This document shows positions 39,243-50,283 of a stretch of DNA of 64,000 nt, piece after piece. The DNA lies in contig CAJNOL010000394.1 of assembly GCA_905250125.1 (NCBI GenBank), forward strand, positions 1-64,000, written 5' to 3'. The notes under the pieces were generated by a model that was not told where the DNA came from, made no database searches, and worked only from the letters and a program-made list of their open reading frames with translations. The position numbers and the translations under genes were made by a program. The DNA comes from Rotaria sordida (lineage: Eukaryota; Rotifera; Eurotatoria; Philodinida; Philodinidae). Position 1 is the first letter of the stretch; each line of letters starts with the position of its first letter.

Positions 39243-39313
39243 AACTGAAATTAAACTATGTTTATTTTAATTTTATCTAGAATAAGAAAAAACAAAGCAA
39301 TCATTACATTTAT
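39243..39313 (-). promoter_or_regulatory. 71-bp gap with poly(A) signal and probable trans-splice acceptor
   Basis: Directly after the stop of the PADR1-type gene, AATAAA occurs on the minus strand. The gap ends with TTTAATTTCAG two bases before the PITRM1 ATG. No promoter-sized space is available, so the two genes are probably co-transcribed and resolved by 3' cleavage plus spliced-leader addition. Confidence 0.5.
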
Positions 39314-39793
39314 TTACTTATTTATTTTTAAATTTAAATTAGATGGAAAACGAAATTTTTCTTTTTTACATTCATCTATTACATGATCACATTGATGATA
39401 TGAAGCAGGAGCACGAAAACTATTTGGAAAACCTGGACAATAATATTTCGATTGATTTTTTCGACGATGTAAACGTGGTTTTAATCGACCTCTAGTACAT
39501 TTTGGACATCTTGGATAGATACCATGTCCAACCATATAAATAATACGTGAAAGAAGATCAGATTTATTTCCAAAAGGATTTTGATGATTAAAACGAAGAA
39601 TATTTTTAAGTACTGGTATTGTCATAGCACTTAATTGAATACGTAGGGAAGGTGATTTGGATTTTTTAGTTGTTATTGTCTTTTGTTTTTTAATTTCTAA
39701 TAATTTTTTATCATTATTACCTTCAATTTCATCTGTTGAATTGGATATATTATTATTTTCTCTTTTCAAACTTAGACGTGTTATAGGAGCCAT
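39314..39793 (-). CDS. PADR1-type zinc-binding protein (PARP1 Zn3-like)
   Basis: This is a single-exon protein of 159 aa. Residues 1-50 are polar and basic (KKQKTITTKKSKS), compatible with a nuclear signal. Residues ~55-90 (MTIPVLKNILRFNHQNPFGN, then KSDLLSRIIYMVGHG) resemble the helical first part of the PARP1 PADR1 domain, where a similar LKELL-x-FN pattern precedes a glycine-containing helix. A zinc ribbon follows: CPKC near residue 96-99, then KYYCPG, then a final Cys (YHQCDHV), giving four cysteines in the PADR1 spacing. In PARP1 this module couples DNA binding to catalysis; here it stands alone without WGR or catalytic domains. The role is therefore unknown, with nuclear DNA or chromatin binding likely. 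It is the first gene of a tight minus-strand series with PITRM1 and NR2C2AP. Confidence 0.72.
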   Translation of the reverse strand: MAPITRLSLKRENNNISNSTDEIEGNNDKKLLEIKKQKTITTKKSKSPSLRIQLSAMTIPVLKNILRFNHQNPFGNKSDLLSRIIYMVGHGIYPRCPKCTRGRLKPRLHRRKNQSKYYCPGFPNSFRAPASYHQCDHVIDECKKEKFRFPSNLNLKINK

Positions 39794-41062
39794 TCACTTT
39801 ACAAATGACATGCTTGTGCAATTACTTCTTATCAGTGTGTAAAAATGAAAAAAAAAACAAAACAAAGATAATAACATGTAAATATATATTTATGTATGTT
39901 AATGTCCAATCTCAAATCCGTCTAATGAGAGAACCTCTTCAGCTGTATCCTGCCAATTTTAATGATCTTTCTTGTTTACAGATACTACATAGTATTCTAA
40001 TAAACGTTTTTTTTTTGAATGTGTTATATCTCGGCGAGATTTTGTTGAAAACTAGTCTAATTGAGTTCTCTATTTACACAATGTTCCAGACCAAATTTGA
40101 TAACTTAATCAAATCTCAATAATAAACTAAATCTCCTTGTAGAATTTTTATAAGAACATTGTATAATATCTATAGACAAAAAACATCATTGAAATCAGAA
40201 GGGTCAGCAGAAGAAGTTTACTCGTAAGTTAACTTGAGATTCTCACATTAGACGCGTTCAATATCACATTGCAGAAAAAGTTTTCATGAAAAACTTCATT
40301 AGCCTCTAGATAGATGTTGATGGACTGTGTTGAAACAATGGCATTTCAAGTGATCCAATCATCGATAAAGAAATTAAAGTAGAATTCATGAAGTTATAAA
40401 TAAGTTTCTATAGAAGAACAACTTTTATAGAAAGTTAATTATCCATAACTATTATGAATCTGAACTTAATTTCTTTATTGATGATTGCAATATCTGAAAT
40501 ATCATTGTTTTAATATATTTCACCAACATCTATCTAGAAACTAATGAAAGTTTTAGCGACAACTTCTTTCTCGATCCGACATTGGACGTTATCTCAGTTT
40601 GGACGCTCACATATATATCAAAGTGATGTTTTGTATCATCAATAATATTTTCAGTGTTTATTCTCACGCGTACACAGATAAATTAGAAATAGTAAACGAC
40701 AAGGAAATAACAACATGTTTTAAATAATTATGAATAAAAACAATAGAAAGGGACACAAACAAATTGAAAACAAGAAATCTTCTTTCATTATTATTTCAAA
40801 TATTGATTAAGAAAAGAAAAACATAGACAACACACGGAATGTAATACATGATTGACATTGAATCGACTTAGATTTAGTTAAGAAAGTAGATTATTAAAAA
40901 TTTCAAATTATAGATGTTTGTAAATCGACTAGGATAGATAATCATCTTTTACAATATTAATTGAAGATATAATCGGTAATATAGAAAAACAAGAAAAAAG
41001 AAAATAAAACAAAACAACCGAGAGATTCATTCACAAAGAACATAAATTTTTTAAATAGAATT
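39794..41062. other. intergenic with two inverted-repeat remnants
   Basis: There is no gene here. About 39905-40130 contains GAAAACTAGTCTAATTGAGTTCT and TATCTCGGCGAGA, both shared with foldback element C (38200-38290), so it is a decayed relative. A separate inverted pair lies at 40230-40600. Confidence 0.5.
40230..40600. repeat. ~370-bp inverted repeat
   Basis: CATTAGCCTCTAGATAGATGTTG at 40298-40320 and its inverted partner CAACATCTATCTAGAAACTAATG at about 40530-40552 anchor the arms. TTAATTTCTTTATTGATGATTG near 40470 also complements the left arm at 40358-40380. The arms are about 150 bp with a small centre. No coding capacity is seen. Confidence 0.7.
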
Positions 41063-44000
41063 TTAAACATTTGCATAATGAGGTGATTTTGATCCAACAA
41101 GATAAAAATGATATTGATTTGAACTGAAACGTAGTATACCATGATAAAGGCCAAGTGGTTCATATGGAAAAAGTTCAAAACAAGATAAAATTGGTAGAAG
41201 AGATGCTACATCATTTAATGATTCTTGGTGATAGACGTATTTAAATATATTAGATCTATTGAGAGGAATAAATAAATATTTTCAAACAACAATAAAAATG
41301 TATTTTTTTTTTGTCATACGTATTTTGACTTTGTATTAAATTGTACACATTATTATTGATTGTCTCGCATCCTTCCGATGATTTGATTAATGTTGCAGAA
41401 TTTACTGATTTAGTCAATTGTGCATCATATTTATCTTTTCGAAGTATATCAATATTTGATAATGGTGGAAATGGATTTCTAGTTTGCAAAAAAAATAAAC
41501 AAATAAGAAATAGTTTAATCAAAAATTGAAATAATTCGATTTTATTACAATAAAATCATTTTGATTGGAGATTAAATAAAACAGATGATAAATATTTACT
41601 TTACAAAACATTCTAATAATTTATGATTATTCTAATTGTTCGAAAGAATTTTTTATTGATAGATATTGATGCAAAAAAAAACCTATTTCATCTAAAGTTC
41701 TCCAGGACAAACTTTTTTCGAGTCTTGAATCCTGTTTTATTTCCAAAATGTTCCATCCTGTGGGGAACATTCGGAATTGTCTCACAGGACTCTGGTCCTA
41801 TCATATTTTAACAACATTGACAAACTGGAGAATAGTTAACATATATATATATATATATATATATAGAAAGAGAAATTATTTTTAATATTTGGTGATAAAT
41901 TGTACAAAGAAGTGATTAAGCACATCGGAAATCAAGTTTATTCAAAAAGTAATATTTGATAAAAAACAAACACTTGTATATCAAAATTATTATGCTTAGC
42001 CTCGATATGACTTTTAACATCAATGTCATCAACAAAAATAGTAATGCTCGTAGAAATTAAAATTCCAGAAAACAGTCATCGACTAATAAATCATCAGATT
42101 TACTCATTTTTTTGTACAATTTGACATCATTTCTTTCTTTATATTGGGTTTTGTTTTTCATATATCTATCTGATTATATTGAATATTTGTCAAAGCATAA
42201 ACATTTCGAAATGTGTTATGTTTGGAAAAATTTGCCGGTTGTTGAATACACTTGACCTAGTTTGATTATACGATCAGTGAATCAGTGCGAATTCTAGTAC
42301 TATGAAAACTTGTCGAACTGACTGTACACAATATAAAGAGCAGTATCATCAAAAAAAAAAGAATCCTGTTTTAAGATTATTCATTGAGAAGTCATAAAAT
42401 CAAAACGAGATGATTCCAACAACATCAGACAAATCTCATGTTTTTCCTGTTAAAATTTTTTTGGTAAAAACAGTCTTTAATTGTTTTTCAATAATACTTA
42501 CAAACATGTTCTTCGTCTTCGATTAAAAAGTGTTTCAACATGTTTTGTATTAATTCGATTGCCATCTATAGGTCGTCGAAATACTCTTGAAACATCAGGC
42601 ATTAAAAATGATGATGATGATGTATCAGAAAATGTCCATTTTTCCCAAACTCTAGAAGAAAAAAAAAACAAAAAAGTTTCCTTTTTTTTTTTAAATAAAA
42701 TTATTTATTAAAAAACAAATCTACCGTTTCGAACAACAATCTTTAAATGAATCTTTCATATTTTTCTCATAAAATGAACGTCTTAATAAATAACCTAAAC
42801 CATAAAATTGATCAACACGATAAATTAATTCGATTGAACCATTAATAATATCATAAGCTAAGATTATAAATGATCAAAATAAGTTTTAAAAAACAAAAAA
42901 AACAAAAACAGATCAATGAAAATATTACAATTCGGATTCCACATTTGAATTGCACCAATTGTTTCATCTTTTCGAAATGTTTCACTTAATAATGCAAGTG
43001 TATAAAGAAAATCTGGTGATAAAATAAGATCTTCTTCAATAACAATTATTTTATCCTAAATCAAAATTATCTTCTTTTTTGATTTTGTTTCTATAAAATT
43101 AAATAATTTCAATTTTATTTTACTTTATTCGAATATATTTCCCAAACTCTTTTCAATGATTTTTCATAATGTTCTAAAATATCATATATACATATATATT
43201 CATATTTGATTTATAAAATAAATATTTTATCATACCAATATATGTCGAACTATTCGATGTTTTTTCACCACGGAATCCAAATAGATCAATTAATACAAGT
43301 GGTTCAGTAAATTTTTCATCAACAGCTACCTAAACAACAAAAAACACCGATCAATAAAATTCTTTTTAAATAAAAAACAAGAAAAAAAAGGTCTCAAAAC
43401 ATACAATAACATTTTCAACATTAATTCCTGGTTGCATTAATAATGTTTCCAAACACATTCGAAGAGAATTATGTGAAATACCTTTAGAAAAAAAAAACTT
43501 TCTATTTTACAAAAATGAAATCAAAATCAAAATAAACCAGCAATAATTAAAATTGGTGTTGAATAAATTGGATTGTCTTCTAATGTTTTATTTATTAATG
43601 GAATTGCAACTAAATTTTTATCAAGATTTGTACCTTAACAAAAAAAACAAAGAATAATTTATTTCAAAATAATAATCAATGAACAACAGTATATTTACCA
43701 GTACAAAAATCTCCATAACCATCATAACGTGAACAAAATTCACGTCGTTTATCATTTCGATATGGTAATGGATCAGGTCGAATTGGAACACCTTTTACTA
43801 AAAATTCCAAATTCATACTTAATGATAATTCTATAACAACAGATTGAAAGTTTTAAAATTTTTAATTAATAGAAAGTATTGACAAGGATTTTGATTCTGT
43901 ATCTTTTGTTTTTTCTTTTACAAAGTTAATCACAGAATTGTTCGTATATTTAAGAAAATGTCTTACACAGATACGATTTTTTGTAACCGGAACTAATCGA

Positions 44001-47000
44001 TATCGGAGAGATACTTTCACAATCGCAGTACAGTTTTCAAACTTTTATTTTATATCAAAAAAAGTATACTATTTGATTTCTTTCATAAACAGCAACAAAA
44101 AAAAGCAAGGGATTCAGTATTCAATTGTTGTTTTTCTACTTCTAAAATCCGATCAATGTCGCTAAGTATATGTTTTCTTGTTGCTGATGACGTTGAAATC
44201 TTCATACAATGTCTAATATTTGTAAGAAAAATTTCAATTGATATTGCATCTGAGAAAACCCGACGAGTAGTAGCACGATTTTTAGCTTTTACAACCCTGA
44301 TATTTCCTAGAAGAAAGTAATTAGGAATTTTGAGTCTAGAACAATTTCTACTCTCTTCATTGAGATCCATCAAATCTGAAACTTTCAATTTTTTTCTGAT
44401 GAATCGTTCTCTATATAATTATAATCTATTCGTTACTATTTTCCGTTTTAGATAATATTGAAATATTTTTTCTGCTCGAAAAAAAAAATAAAAAATAAAA
44501 ACCAATTTCTAATGCTTCGGTTTTCACTCACATGTTTGTGGTATACACATTCGTTTGTCAATTGGAGGTGCATAAGTACTTCCCACTCCTGCATATGAAA
44601 TCTAAATACATATACATGCATGTATACAGAATTAAAATAAATAATTAAGCATTCAATAACTAAGAAAAAATATAGAGAATCTGAATAAATGATTGAGTAG
44701 AATTCTATTTTCTCTTTTACATGCATCATAAAATCATGTGATGACTATTTCTAAGAGATTCATTACAATAAAAGCAATAATCACATTGATACAACAATCA
44801 TTACAACGTCGATAAACAAACCTCTTCATAAGGGCTAAAACCTTTAATGCCCTTTTGTCCCACAAGTGCCCAAACATCACGATATTTCAAATTTTGTATA
44901 GTTGCACTTCCAAGATCAAAAAAAAGAGTTTTACTGTGCTGACTAAGCCTAAAGATAGAGAAAAAAATTAAACATATTTATAACTCTGATAATAATTAAA
45001 CATTCTTTCTTTTTCTTTTTTCCTAAAACAAAAAATTCTGCTCACTCATTTTTTTCATTAAAATAAAATATTAACACAAAAAATTAACGAAAAAACTCAT
45101 TTTACGATTATGTCTTCAAAATTATAATTAATATTCGTTTTGAAATAATGTACAAATACTCAAGAACCATAATCAAGAAAAAAAAAATAAGTCAATCTAT
45201 TTTTGTCACTGCCAACATTATTTCGAATAAAATCTCCTAAACTAAATCAATACATATATAGCACAATAAATACACAAATGTTATTTTTAATCATGAGTAT
45301 TAAAAGAAGAAAAAACTATTTATGATAAAATTAATTGAACTATTTACTTTAATGATGCTTCATCAAATGTAACAGCAATAATAATAACATTATCTTCAAG
45401 ATTTTCAAGAAAGATTTCTAAATTTGTACTATCTTAAAACCAAAAATAAAATACATATATAAAAATATAAATTTATTTTCTAGTTCAATTACCATCTTTC
45501 CATGTATCAAAATGTCCTGTTCGAATAATTTCTTTACCATTTGAAACAACAACTATATTTAAACCACGACCAGCATCATTAATACCTTTTGAAATAACAT
45601 ATTTTCCATCAACACATATTTTTGGTTCATCATTATTATCTTTTCCTGTATAAACATGTACGGCAAATTCATTTTCTTTACATGTTTGAAATAAACCACA
45701 ATTTTCAACAGTTTTACTAACAACAATTTTTCCTGCTTTATTAACTTCCATATTTGGAAATGAAAGTGGAGTTATTCGACCCACTTGATTATTAAAAGAA
45801 AAACATAAGTTAGAAGAATCAAAAGAAAAAAATGAATAAACATACAAGGAAATTGAGCACAACCACTAATATGTGCAGCTGAACCAAATTCACGTTTACC
45901 TTTTGATTGATGCTAAAATACAAAAACAAAAAGTTTATATAATCTTTTTCATGAACTAACGATATCATTGATTTCTAGAGTAAGCTTTTATGAGATCTTT
46001 TTTATCTTAGTATGAGTTATTTTACATATGTATAACTTATTCTAATTCGAGAATTTTTTAATTATGAATATAATACAAAACTTATTCAAATTTTCTTTCG
46101 TTTATTTATAACTTCTAAAATCTAATGCATTTGATATCATTCTCACGATAATTCTCATCACATCTGGAATCTTCTCTGCAATAATAGTTGAGAAATGATC
46201 AGTGAAAAGATATATTATTCAATAAAAAAAAAAAAACTAGACTAATTCTTACTAACCCTAAACCAACTTATTTCATTTTGGAATACGCCATTTCATGGCG
46301 AAGCTGTAGCGTCACGCTTTTTGTGGACTCAAACCTGAGAATAGCTAAACAACTGAATCGGGATCTTGTTTGAACCCGACATTAGACTTTGGCGGTTCCA
46401 AAAAATCGGACCGTTAAATTCTCAGATAGATACAAAAGTTCTTAAATCTATGGCGAAAAATCTTCATTTTTTTTTCATTTTTGAGATTAAAGATTTCAGT
46501 ATATACGTATCATACTGTTTTGTTTAAGTACTGAAATATGTGGCGGTTTTAATGTCAACAATTCAACAGTGAAAGTTTCTCAGAATATATTTAAAATATT
46601 TGTACCTATCTAATGATTTAACAGTTCTGATTCCACGTGATATTTTGAAAATCGAATCGGAACCTCTTTTTTTCTCATTTTTAGTAATCGTAACTACAAT
46701 TTCAGGTAACTTTTGGAATCGTCGAACTCTACCTAACAGACCCAAACTCGAGTTTTTTCCACCAATAGCTAACACCTAATGTGTATATGAACAGGTGAAG
46801 GATTTAGGTTTTAGCTATTTAATAACTGCTTTCCAGGAAAAAAGTCACAGTGCAGTTATTTCTTATTGTTCACTTTCCCATCATTCGATACTTAATAAAT
46901 TAAGAGATCTCACTTAATTGGTAAACAAAATTTGTCATTAAAAATCATCAAATCAACAGTAATACTAAAACTTTCAGCTCCAGACACTAGTTTTAGTTAT

Positions 47001-48162
47001 ATTTATGCAAATAAGGTCAAGCAAGTGGGAAGCTGCAGGTCTACGTTTTTATGGACTTGGAATTACAGCTTCCTACATCTAATCTTCACTTGAACTTAAC
47101 AATTATTTTATAGGTCATTTTTTGATTTCATTATGAAAAAAACTTAGCTTACCATTTCAATAGCTTTTCCACGTGCCAGTCCTTTTTGACCAATCATAAC
47201 AAATGAATCTCGATATTTAACCTTTTTTATTACTTGACTACCATAGTTTTCTAATAATGATAATGATGCTTCTCTTAATCTAGAAAATAAAAATTAAAAA
47301 AAAAAATATATATAAAATAAAGCATAAACAATAAAATTCTTCTTGAACTTACGCATAAACCATTTCATCAAAACTAGCTAAAATCAAAATATCACCATCA
47401 TTTAACTTTAATCGTAGAGTTCTTAAAAAGAAATTTTCTAAAATAACAAAGCAAAACTTATTAAATTTTCTTTTATCATAAATATATACATTGACTTTAC
47501 CTTCTAGATATGTATCAAATGTTTCTACGAATTTAACATCATAAGTTTTACCATCAACTACTACTATATTAGATCCACGACCAATTTTTAGATCTTTTAT
47601 ATTTTTATGAACTAGTCTAAAAGAAATAAATAAGAAAAATAATCTAAAATTTATCTATATAATTATTTATAATAATACATACAATTTATTATTAAAACAT
47701 ATAATTGGATATTGTTCTGTTCCAGTTCCTGAAATAACTTTATATGGAATAGAATCATATGAACATTTTTCATCAATTTCACAGCCTAAGAAAAAAAAAT
47801 AAATAATTAAATTTTTTTCAAAAATAATATCTAATTTATAAGAGATTGTTTTCCTCACCAGCATCTGCAACTGATGGCCATTTTGTTTGTTGCTGTAAAG
47901 TAGGATATTCGTCTGTTTGATTTTGATTATATATTTGGTCACGTATACGGAAGTTTTTATCTGATGGATTATCGGATACTAGAAAAAAAATCATTTTAAC
48001 AAAAGCCAAAAAAAAAAAATAAGAAACTCTAAACATACGATTTCGTTTTGAAAGAACATATGTATTTATAAAAATCACAGTAATTGAGACTAGAATAATC
48101 ATTGCAAAGAAATTGCCCACACCACCAAATTGTTTATGAATAACTCGTTTGAATTTTCTCAT
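41063..48162 (-). CDS. POMGNT1: POMGNT1-like O-mannose GlcNAc-transferase with two stem ILEI domains
   Basis: About 21 short exons run from ATG at 48162 to TAA at 41063, giving roughly 840 aa. The N-terminus is a type II Golgi anchor: basic MRKFKRVIHK then a hydrophobic segment (~18-37). A first ILEI/FAM3 domain follows (47160-47790: KIGRGSNIVVVDG, TFDTYLE, SFDEMVYALREAS, YRDSFVMIGQKG). A second lies at 44820-45785 (GRGLNIVVVSNG, HFDTWKDG, TFDEASLKLSQHS, YRDVWALVGQKG). The GT13 catalytic region spans 42497-43797, with an acidic EED motif for metal and UDP-GlcNAc, then MPDVSRVFR and GLGYLLRRS. A C-terminal tail ends at 41063. The enzyme adds GlcNAc to O-mannose on alpha-dystroglycan-type proteins. 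Vertebrate POMGNT1 has one stem domain, so two is unusual. Exon 43690-43797 uses the TTTTTAG acceptor; the acceptor 33 nt upstream would create a stop. Confidence 0.85.
41841..41866. repeat. (TA)n microsatellite
   Basis: An uninterrupted TA dinucleotide run of about 12 units lies within the ~1-kb intron before the penultimate exon of the POMGNT1-like gene. Confidence 0.9.
45914..47153. other. 1.2-kb POMGNT1 intron with repeat-like filler
   Basis: This intron separates the first ILEI domain from the second. The filler (about 46250-47110) is GC-richer than its flanks and has a local hairpin (GTGGGAAGCTG at ~47028 and CAGCTTCCTAC at ~47078). A related stretch, GAAGCTGTAGCGTCACGC with TTTTTGTGGACT, occurs near 46300. 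It is probably a decayed transposable element; no coding frame is credible. Confidence 0.4.
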
Positions 48163-50283
48163 TGTCGTTTCTTTAATTTCGTCTATAAAGCATTCAGAGA
48201 ATCAATATTAATTCGTTTGTTTTTTCGTTTTGTGTCTTAACTATATCTGAAAAAAGATAATAATTAACAATATAATGATAATGATATTATTTTCATTCAT
48301 AAGTCTTTCATTAAATTTAAATTCTAGATTTGATTTAACTAGAGAACATTTTCAACTGATTAATCGCTTTTGAATCTGGACTCTGTACATCAGGTAGAGT
48401 TCAGTATGATATGAAAAACCTCAAAAGGATGGATAAGTCCAATTACGCCTTCTGTCAATAGTTATAGGCATTTTACTAGAATTTTAGCCTCTAGTATAGT
48501 ATATATCAACAAATCGAATAATGGTATTTCGATCTGAAATCTTAGCCACAGAGAGATCTATTTGTCAGTAGAATATTCTGAACATTTCATCTCAAAAGAG
48601 TATTTCCTTCTCGAGATATCAAAGTTCCAAAAAATGACTTATATTCGATGAAAAATGCTAGAATATTCTGTTTTTTAGAACTTTAACATCTTTGATAGGA
48701 AATATTTTTTTCAGCTGAAATTTTCAGAGTATTCTACTGACAAATAGATCTATCTGCGAGCAAAATCTTAGGTTAAAATACTAGTATTCGATTTATTGGT
48801 ATATACCGTACCAGAAGCTAAAATTCTAGTAAAATGGCTATAACTCTTGACAGAAGGTGTAATTGGACTTATCCTTTTAAGATTTCCCATATCCCACTGA
48901 GCTCTACTTTATGTACTAAGTCCAAATTCAACAGCAATTAGTCACTTGATAACGTCCTTCAAAAGTAGTCTAGATAGTGGGCAACATCTATCGAGCATGT
49001 CGACATGACTTATTTTCTGTCAAAAACCAATTTTTTTTCTGTAGAAATATTAGCTTCTTGTACTCAAAAATAAGATTCATAGAAAAAAAAATAAAGCTTC
49101 CGATAAAAAATCCCTGAGGGTGTCTTATCGTAATCTTCTATGAAACAACGTTTTATTTTAAAAACTAGTAAATGATATCTCACTCGATGTAATTTTTTAT
49201 GCTGATCCCAAATACGTCTTTGTTTTTCTCACAAAGTGCTTCTGTGAGTGAAAAAAAGTGGCGGTCAACATTAGTGAAGGCGTCTTTTTCGAAAACGCTT
49301 AACATGAAAAGAATAATTGCTTTATTTGAGAACGAAAGTTTTTCTTATAAATCGTTAGAGTAAAAGTCCTATTTTCAGATTATATATGATTTATTGTCCG
49401 ACTCTTTTTATTCTTCAAAAAAAAAAAAAATGTTTTTCTCTCTAAATTTTTTGAATTAATTCAGCAATTGGGATAATTTTTTTCTTACCAAAGAATTGGT
49501 CATTAATCAAAGTGTATAAGTTATTATTCACATCTCGAAAAATCTCACTTTAGTTTTTTTCATCTGATGTCCACGTTATTGTCCACTAAAGTCTAGACAA
49601 ACGAATTAATGTATCTAAAATAAAACTAATGAATTTCTTTCAGAACAGAATGAAAAGAATTAAATATCATTGATATGAATAAAAAATTTCTTTGTAAAAA
49701 AAAGGTTATCTTACTTTGACATTTAAAACAATAGAAGTATTTATTTATTTAATGAATACCACTTAGTAACATGAATTCTATGTTTGATAAATAATGACAA
49801 GATAGAGAAAACCGGCAAGATTTAATTTATAAGAGTATTTATAATGAGTAAGATAAATTTTTCAATTGCAGTTTTATGATTATTTTGTATTCATTTGAGA
49901 TTTAGAAGTTAATATCAGGATTGTTTGCTTAAATGCTTACGAATTATGTTAATGTTTATAAAATCAAATAGGTATTAAATCTATAAAATGTTGATCAAGA
50001 AGTAAAAGCAAAAGCATATGAATACTTTTTTCTATTTAAATAGAAAAAGAAAAAAATCAATTGATTATCTTTTTTTTTTTGTTTCGAATAGAAATTAATT
50101 AATAAAAAAAAGAATTTCAGTAACTGTTGCATTCAATAAACATTTATATCAGGATAATATAAATCATTTTCTTTTCTTTTTTTTTTTTGTTATTTGGATT
50201 AATTGAAAATATTAATTTTTTAATTGCAATAAGATGACCAGTATTTCAAATAATAATTAATAATTAACAAAAACCAAAATATA
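48163..50283. other. intergenic with a foldback element
   Basis: No gene is supported between the POMGNT1-like start and the 3' end of the Rieske gene. The foldback at 48355-48947 is listed separately. The rest is AT-rich with short frames only, and includes the promoter of the POMGNT1-like gene at its left end. Confidence 0.5.
48355..48947. mobile_element. foldback element B, same family as A
   Basis: This is a large palindrome centred near 48640. Left-arm words AAGTCCAATTACGCCTTCTG, GCATTTTACTAGAATTTTAG and AGAGATCTATTTGTCAGTAG all reappear inverted in the right arm (48720-48870). The left end (TTCAACTGATTAATCGCTTT, then TGAATC) is nearly the same as that of foldback A at 27912-27935, and both carry the internal TTTCGATCTGAAAT-type word also found in element C. 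Confidence 0.85.

Noticed and set aside
43798-43830. In-frame TAA in the POMGNT1-like gene when the acceptor at 43831 is used, suggesting a pseudogene
   Set aside because: A second acceptor, TTTTTAG ending at 43798, lies 33 nt downstream in the transcript and restores the frame at the expected protein position.
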